From Anthonomus grandis grandis (taxonomy: Eukaryota; Arthropoda; Insecta; Coleoptera; Curculionidae): 64,000 nt of DNA. Position 1 is the first letter of the stretch. Each line of letters opens with the position of its first letter. Below are positions 58,505 through 64,000 of the stretch, piece by piece. Both the position numbers and the translations under genes were made by a program. The DNA lies in NCBI RefSeq assembly GCF_022605725.1, contig NC_065554.1:21967100-22031099 (forward strand), read 5' to 3'. The notes under the pieces are model-generated. The model did no database searches, was not told the DNA's origin, and saw only the letters and a program-made list of their open reading frames with translations.

Positions 58505-59524
58505 CTAGTAAAAAAATAGTTTCACACACTTACTTAATTTAATTAGTATTAGTTATAAATAAAGTTATATGAGTAACACTAATCCTTTTTGTGATGATTT
58601 TTTTATACTAGAAAAATATATTTAAAAATATTATCTTTGAGGTAGAGCTGATTTGTTTTATAGTCTGGCTACTGATAATATTATCTTCCTTATATAAGAA
58701 ATCACTTCTAAGGATGTGATCTGAACAAACAAATATGTTCTGTTTAATTGTGTTGATTTCCATTAATGAAATCCATTGTTTCTCTTTGGGCATATATTAG
58801 GCAGTCTATAATAAGTATTTAATATTTAATCAAAAAGCAAAAAAAATTACAGTAATGAATTAATATGTGGTGCCAATTACTATATATATTATTGTAAGTT
58901 GCAATATGGTAAAACAAAAAAAAATTATCCACCAAATTTTAGGGAAAGACAAAATTAACTTTATACATAGATATCAATATCTAAATAAATTTTAAAATTC
59001 TTTAAAGGCAATAAAAAATTAATAATTTCATCTATCTACCTAATGTCTATATTAAAAAAACATAACTATACATAGATAGGTACATGGGTATTAGGTATGC
59101 CTTCTTTCTGCCAAAACAACAAAAAAAAAACATAAAATCCTGTAATAAAACCAGGGACAAAATTTTAGTTTTATATTTTTTATAGCATATTGATAGATGA
59201 ATATGTTCAAAAAAATATTTAGATTTAAAAATATAAATATTTTGGTATTTTACGCACACTTTCACATTCAAGTTTTTATTAGGTTTATCTATAAGATCCC
59301 CTATTCTACGTTTATGATGATGGTTACCCCATGATGTGATGTTATGAAAGTATCGGTACTTACTTGTGAAAAGATCGGCTTGAATCACCTTTTTATCATG
59401 ATGCGGCACAAACGACACAAGTTTTTCCCATCCTAGCAATTTAAAAAAACACTAAAATGTGGCCTTTTTCCTTTTGAAACCGAAAATTAAAGAAAATACA
59501 CGAATCCCGAAAATAAACAAAAAG

Positions 59525-59542
59525 CCGTTTGACAGATGACAC
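59525..59542 (-). promoter_or_regulatory. CGTTTGACAG-ATGACA motif upstream of the THAP gene
   Basis: CCGTTTGACAGATGACAC on the plus strand, about 95 bp upstream of the THAP ATG, in a CpG-richer block (59.45-59.61 kb) that looks like a promoter. The same core stands upstream of the candidate exon at 21114. Confidence 0.35.
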
Positions 59543-59611
59543 TACGCGTATGGCTCAGGCGCTTAAGCTTCGTTGTTGTCGCTTCAAATTTTTTAGAAGC
59601 AGTTTTAGGGA

Positions 59612-60559
59612 TAAGAATGTTAATAATTTTGTTTTTTTTTTGCTTAAGCATATTATATTTATTCTTAAAATAGGTTAATTGTAGTATTTATACTTTTTAT
59701 TTTAAATTTTCCTATAAAATACAACATAAATAAATTAAATTAATGTTATAATGGTTGTTAAAATATAGCTAAAAATTTCCTCCGTTGGAAATTTGCGTCG
59801 ACTTGACAACAGAGAATCGGCAAATATGTTTGTAAACAAAACACCCCTCTTGCCCCTGTGCACATGTTGGACTCAAACAAAGTTGTTGTTTACTAATTCT
59901 AGCCTTTCAATGTTCTAAGATTACGTAATTACATCTATAGCAATGCAATGCAAAACTGATATTCTCGAAATAAGGAAAAGTTACATTTTTAATAAAATCA
60001 TTTAGTTATATTTTTAAGTACTTAATGAAGAATGATAAATGCTTGTGCGTGCCCAATATGAGATCTATTATATTTATGTTATTTGTATATTACTGTTATT
60101 TTTTATAATACACTATTATTTTCCTTTTTATTTTTTTGTAAATTAAATGTATTAATGTTATTTTTTTTCTAAAAGTACGGTAAAAATAAGAAGATTTTTT
60201 AATTCCAGTCCTAGAAAATATCCAATTTTGCCAAGGAATTAAAATCTATTTCCTTGGCTCTCTGTACTGTGAAGGCATATTTACAAATAGATAAAATGTT
60301 TTAAAATATAATCGATGAAACTTTTAAAAGAAACAAACCTTTCATCTTAATTCAACTTTTACGAGCCATTTTTCAACCTACAAACATCTGCCTTACAAGA
60401 ACATAATAATAAATTCATGTTTGTATTGAATTTCAAAATGATAAAAGCAGCAGAAATACCGGAGAGGTACAGCAGAATGCGATATGTAGGTAGTAAATCA
60501 GCTAAGATCAAAATCAATTGATAAATATTAATTTTAATGCACATATGGCTCGACTTATT
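59612..60559. other. Non-coding stretch with LTR-leader relic, copy 3
   Basis: TGTGCGTGCCCAATATG (60044-60060) is a worn form of TTGGCGCCCAACATG. AAATATCCAATTTTGCCAAG (60218) repeats the leader of copy 1 at 53803 almost exactly. Otherwise AT-rich without a gene. Confidence 0.4.
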
Positions 60560-61680
60560 TTTTCAACTCGAGATCGGCTCTTTACGATAAAATGGCCGCC
60601 AAAGAAAACCTTTAAAAAAATGAGAAAATTTTTACGAAACTCGTTTCACCTGCTCTGAACGTTACGAATTCAGCTCGTTACATCATAATCCCTAAAGGAT
60701 ATCTACGCACTTTCAATTATTTTAAAATCCCTTTAAGGCTTATGTAAATGAAGCTGTTATATAAGGCACGAGCCCTTAAAGGCATATTATCATTTTTAAT
60801 TAAGTGAATGTACATTTGGTTTAAAAGTGAAACCCCGTTTGACCATGTTTTAAATACGTGTTCCTTTAATTACTGCAATTTAATTGACAGAACAGCTTGC
60901 CTGTCCTTTGTGTGTTAAATCTCTATAAGGTGGTGGTATTAAAAAAAAATTAAAATTGCTTCACAAAACTCTCTACTTGTGATATTGAAAAAGAAGTGCT
61001 CAGAGTGTTTTACATGGAAGGCAGTGGTGGCTTTTGCATAAAATAATTAATTATTAACTGATTTTTTGTTTAGACTTTATAAATTGTGATAAAGACTAGA
61101 ACATTTAGGTTGAAATAACTTCAATTCCTAAAAAATATAAAAAAAGATAAAGGAGGATGATGTTTCCATTCCTCGAAGACATTAAATACAATATTTTTGT
61201 TTGGATTTTGAACAGCGGTTTCCTTATCTAAAAATGGCCTAAGCTATGGATATTAAGCATAAAAACGTTTCAATAAAACCTAACAAGCTTCTCCTATATT
61301 TTAAATTCTCTCGAGATTCTAAAGCTGGCGCAGCCACGGGATTACATTATCCTTTCCCACATTATATTTCGCAACTAAAAATCCATTTCTTCTAATAAAC
61401 GGCGCCCCCACTTAGCCCATCCAGTACTAGACAAAATCCCTCGAAACACAAAAGGTTATTATCCTTTCTCGTTTCGGTAAATAGCGCGCTCATTAACAGA
61501 CTTCACCTTGTACTGTTCCCATCGTAATCATTTGTTTTTGTCATTCCAGACAGTTAAGGGAGACATCTTTATTTCTGGAAATAAGGAGATTACGCCAACG
61601 GCTTTTCCTTTTGTTTAACCATCCTTTTTGTGTTAAATGGTATTTTCGCGAAGTGAAACACGTTATTGAATTTGGATTAG
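60560..61680. promoter_or_regulatory. Possible cluster of regulatory elements
   Basis: A long block of higher GC and CpG without open frames: AAATGGCCGCCAAAG, GGCGCAGCCACGGGATTACA, AACGGCGCCCCCACTTAGCC, AATAGCGCGCTCATTAACAG. GGATTA/TAATC words recur (about 60690, 61340, 61530, 61590), as for Otx/Bicoid-type homeodomain sites. No TE signature. Conservation is unknown, so this is a compositional inference. Confidence 0.3.
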
Positions 61681-63369
61681 TTTTCTTATCATTATTTTTT
61701 TTAAGTTGACTATAAAGGTAAACGCAGATTGAAAAAATGTAGTTTATTTTTAGTAAATCTAAAGCAAAATAATTTGAAATTGCATGTTTGTAGATGAAGC
61801 TTGAAAATTTCGGATATACTATTAAAAATTCTATTGATCCTGAAAAAATAAAGGTTTTATATAGATAAAAAGTAAAAAGATAGAAGGAGCAATAAATAGT
61901 AAAGGCATTTCTTGAGGGTTACAGAAATAGTGAAGAGTAAGGTCGATTAAACTTTAAAAGACATATACGAAGGTATGAAACCTAAAAAATGAAGTGGTCC
62001 AGAAGAAGTTGTACTGTTTGTTCAAAATCAAAGTGATACTAGTAATAAAAGAAGATTTTTTTATTGTAGCGTTACAAAATCAATAAATACAATGTTGATT
62101 ATGTTTATGATGTTTTTAAACTTAATTAATTAATAAAGTGTGTCGGTTTGTGAAAATCTGGTCGATAAAATTTGGGTGAATTGTTGTTAACCAAGTGTCA
62201 ATTTTCTAACCGGGCTTCAATCAATGTCAATTGTCAATTTAATGTCAAATATATCTTTAGTATTCATTTTTTAAGTATTTGGAAGGTTTAAGAAATGGAT
62301 TGTTTTTGTGAACTCATACAATAGTAGAAATAGTTAGATACCATTGTAAGTAACCTGCTTTTTAGAAGTATTATAATTATTATTATTATAATGTAAATGT
62401 ATTAGTATTATTATAATGTAAAATAATAGCTCTTGCACAGTTATTTATTATTTTAAGGGTTAGGGAATTGTTAATACCAGTATTTCTAATGTCAGATGTA
62501 GATACTATAAAATTATTATTGGTTCACTTAAAGCGATAACAAATTTTAAAATTTTTAATCACCATTTAAGCCTAAAAAATGTACCAATGTATTTACAAAT
62601 GAGGAAAATTAAGTATGGGGTATACAAGATGAAAAAAAGCATTTGTAGTGAAAATACTATAGAAACTCCCTCGGATAAGTGACAGGAAACAAGAATTAAA
62701 ATCCAAAACATTGACATAAATTCTAGCGTCTTATATCCTAACATAAAAAAGAAAAACAAAAATTTGAATCCCCTAAGTATACCCATAAAAAAATTTGAGA
62801 AAAAAATTAAATATTGCCAGTTCCTCTATATATTGAATTTTCTATGAAGACCTTCATAATATTTACATTAAAGACCCTGTTATAACAGACAGTGATATAG
62901 GTGGCATAAAACTGCAAAGAGATAAATCCAAAAATACCAAATTTTAACATAATAAAAAGAAGCATATCTATAGAAAGACTCATTTAAAAGTGAAATAAAG
63001 TAAACATTATTTAGGATTCGGGTTGAAGATTGTCACTAGTGTCAATTTTTCTGGTTGTCACTACTCAACTTTGGACCATACCCTTAATGCAAAGTGTTTG
63101 GTGAATTGTGATGTCAAAATATAATTTTAATTTTATTATTTTGTCAGATTTATACATCAGTGTTGTTGATCTGTGTGCTAATGTTATTTGTTGATTTTTA
63201 CATTTGTGTAAATTCCTATGTAATAGAGTCTTTAAGAGATATATTTTTATAACACTGTGAATAAGAGATTTATGCGTACGGTTTTGGTTTTTCCCTACTA
63301 AAAATATATGAGTAAAATAAATGCTATTTTTTTAAAATATTTTTAACAAAATTTTAAATTTAGTCTAGG
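61681..63369. other. Non-coding stretch
   Basis: AT-rich with a short (TTA)n run near 62380. GTCAATT words cluster at 62195-62260 and 63040. No gene. Confidence 0.5.
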
Positions 63370-63780
63370 GATTTAAGGTTTCTTCTAGGTATTAAGAGTT
63401 CTTTATTCTTAAGACTTTTTAAGTCAAAATATGCTTTTTCGCCCAATAAATCAGATTTCATGATTACAAAGCTTGCCTTTAAAAGCCACTTTTTTACGAC
63501 TCTTTTGAGTAGTAGAAAGGTGGATATTTTTATAAATAAAATACGATTTTTTCTTTGCAAAATTATTAAGACAACAAAAAAATTTTAATACTCTTAAAAA
63601 ACAAATATAAAGTTAATTAAATAACATGCACAATTTCCATGTCATATTTTGTTTCAAGCATTTACTTGCTTCCAGAAATTGGAAGAGTTCTTGTCCATGA
63701 TTGTGGGAGTAATTTTTTGTGACTTCCAGGCATTTGACTCAGTTTTGATCTTCCAGCGATTGCAAATATTTTTCAAGTTT
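63370..63780. repeat. Degenerate short-period repeat (TTCCAGGCA family)
   Basis: TTCTAGGTATTAAGAGTTC, CAAGCATTTACTTGCTTCCA, CTTCCAGGCATTTGACTCAG (63724) and TCTTCCAGCGATTG: the same word set as at 2.2, 19.2 and 35.8 kb. Confidence 0.4.
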
Positions 63781-63803
63781 TTGATAGTCTTATTTATATC
63801 GTT

Positions 63804-64000
63804 TATACAGGGTGACCACGGTAACTTTGACAAAAATTATAGGGTAGGTATGGACGCCATAGGCAAGTATTTTGAGCACAGGAATCCATGTCCGGAAAAG
63901 CCCCCATTTGGAGATGGGGCTGTTTTAAAATTGGACCCTTTGCGGCAGGCAACCCAACGTACACGAACAGTTTGTTTTTACTTTTTCTTAATACCATGTA
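63804..64000 (+). mobile_element. Left end of a CAGGGTG-type DNA transposon, cut by the window edge
   Basis: TATACAGGGTGACCACGGTA opens a sequence less AT-rich than its flank (GGATGGACGCC-, TTTGCGGCAGGCAACCCAAC-like words). The CAGGGTGnnC start is that of the other IS630-like ends here. The rest lies outside the window. Confidence 0.5.

Larger units (their letters stand above)
58113..59431 (-). pseudogene. THAP-domain gene, probably disabled
   Basis: Four blocks in order. Exon 1 (59431-59364): MGKTCVVCAAS, stop, stop, KGDSSRSFHK, then donor GTAAGT. Exon 2 (58790 to about 58650): PKEKQWISLMEINTIKQNIF, then VCSDHILRSDF. Exon 3 (58504-58343): ISDALVKNTAADNSVNLPSD...FKAAGAAFLKSAKTSLDS. Exon 4 (58284-58113): SDHSSSTITASEINSSTVIV...FCLTGTHSLTLPRK. 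Exons 1 and 2 make a THAP zinc finger, a DNA-binding C2CH module: CxxC in exon 1, SFHKFP-like junction, W, and CSDH. Exons 3 and 4 are joined in phase by a 58 bp intron. Against function: two tandem stops in exon 1, no AG acceptor before exon 2, and no clear donor linking exon 2 to 3. Sequencing error in exon 1 cannot be excluded. Confidence 0.55.

Noticed and set aside
58253..58519. Plus-strand 88-codon frame
   Set aside because: Antisense to exon 3 of the THAP gene, whose acceptor, donor and phase match on the minus strand.
59047..59439. Minus-strand 130-codon frame as the THAP gene's first exon
   Set aside because: Its frame gives no CxxC or SFHK; the +1 frame over the same bases gives MGKTCVVC...SRSFHK and ends at a GTAAGT donor, which fits THAP despite two stops.
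1..64000. Bacterial or viral system (operons, CRISPR, phage)
   Set aside because: No Shine-Dalgarno-led gene strings, no spaced repeat array; splice sites and animal transposons throughout.

Overview
The window is an AT-rich piece of an animal nuclear genome, most likely an insect. The evidence is short spliced exons, a 58 bp intron, a THAP-domain gene relic, Tc1/mariner and IS630-like DNA transposons, and fragments of several LINE types and of a gypsy-type LTR element. I cannot name the species. Nothing here looks bacterial, and I see no rRNA, tRNA or CRISPR.

Host genes are few. On the minus strand, 10134-10586 is a good terminal exon of a small secreted protein. Its first exon may lie at 21097-21114, which would make a 10.5 kb intron filled with transposon debris. 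A second minus-strand gene or pseudogene lies at 58113-59431: two THAP-domain exons followed by two Ser/Thr-rich exons joined by a 58 bp intron. Both presumed 5' ends have the same CGTTTGACAG(A)TGACA motif 80-110 bp upstream of the ATG. Regions 52.59-52.83 kb and 60.56-61.68 kb look like non-coding regulatory DNA.

The rest is a transposon graveyard. DNA elements: an apparently intact Tc1 element (39801-41356, DD34E, 364-residue transposase, IR/DR ends) inserted in an older LINE; a nearly full-length but broken Tc1 relative with DD38E spacing (54732-56041); six IS630-like relics (3.27-3.78, 12.27-13.85, 21.40-23.28, 36.31-37.12, 48.84-50.31 and 50.36-51.56 kb); a fold-back element (19.74-20.68 kb); and a non-coding TIR element with internal repeats (4.95-6.16 kb). 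Retroelements: LINE relics at 7.1-8.3, 9.15-9.72, 16.48-17.13, 17.54-18.70, 25.19-25.39, 31.63-32.72, 37.38-37.86, 39.41-41.83 (interrupted), 41.86-42.63, 42.86-44.93 and 46.14-48.15 kb; a gypsy-type LTR and pol relic (25.41-27.27 kb); and three LTR-leader/primer-binding-site relics near 53.74, 56.31 and 60.05 kb.

The most unusual signal is a set of three hammerhead-ribozyme-like motifs (33.32-33.39 kb, 20.02-20.06 kb, and a palindromic pair at 44.1-44.3 kb). The palindromic copy sits inside a 227 bp insertion with a 13 bp target-site duplication that splits a LINE reading frame. This suggests a small ribozyme-bearing retroelement of Penelope-like or retrozyme type. All calls come from reading the sequence; no database search was run.
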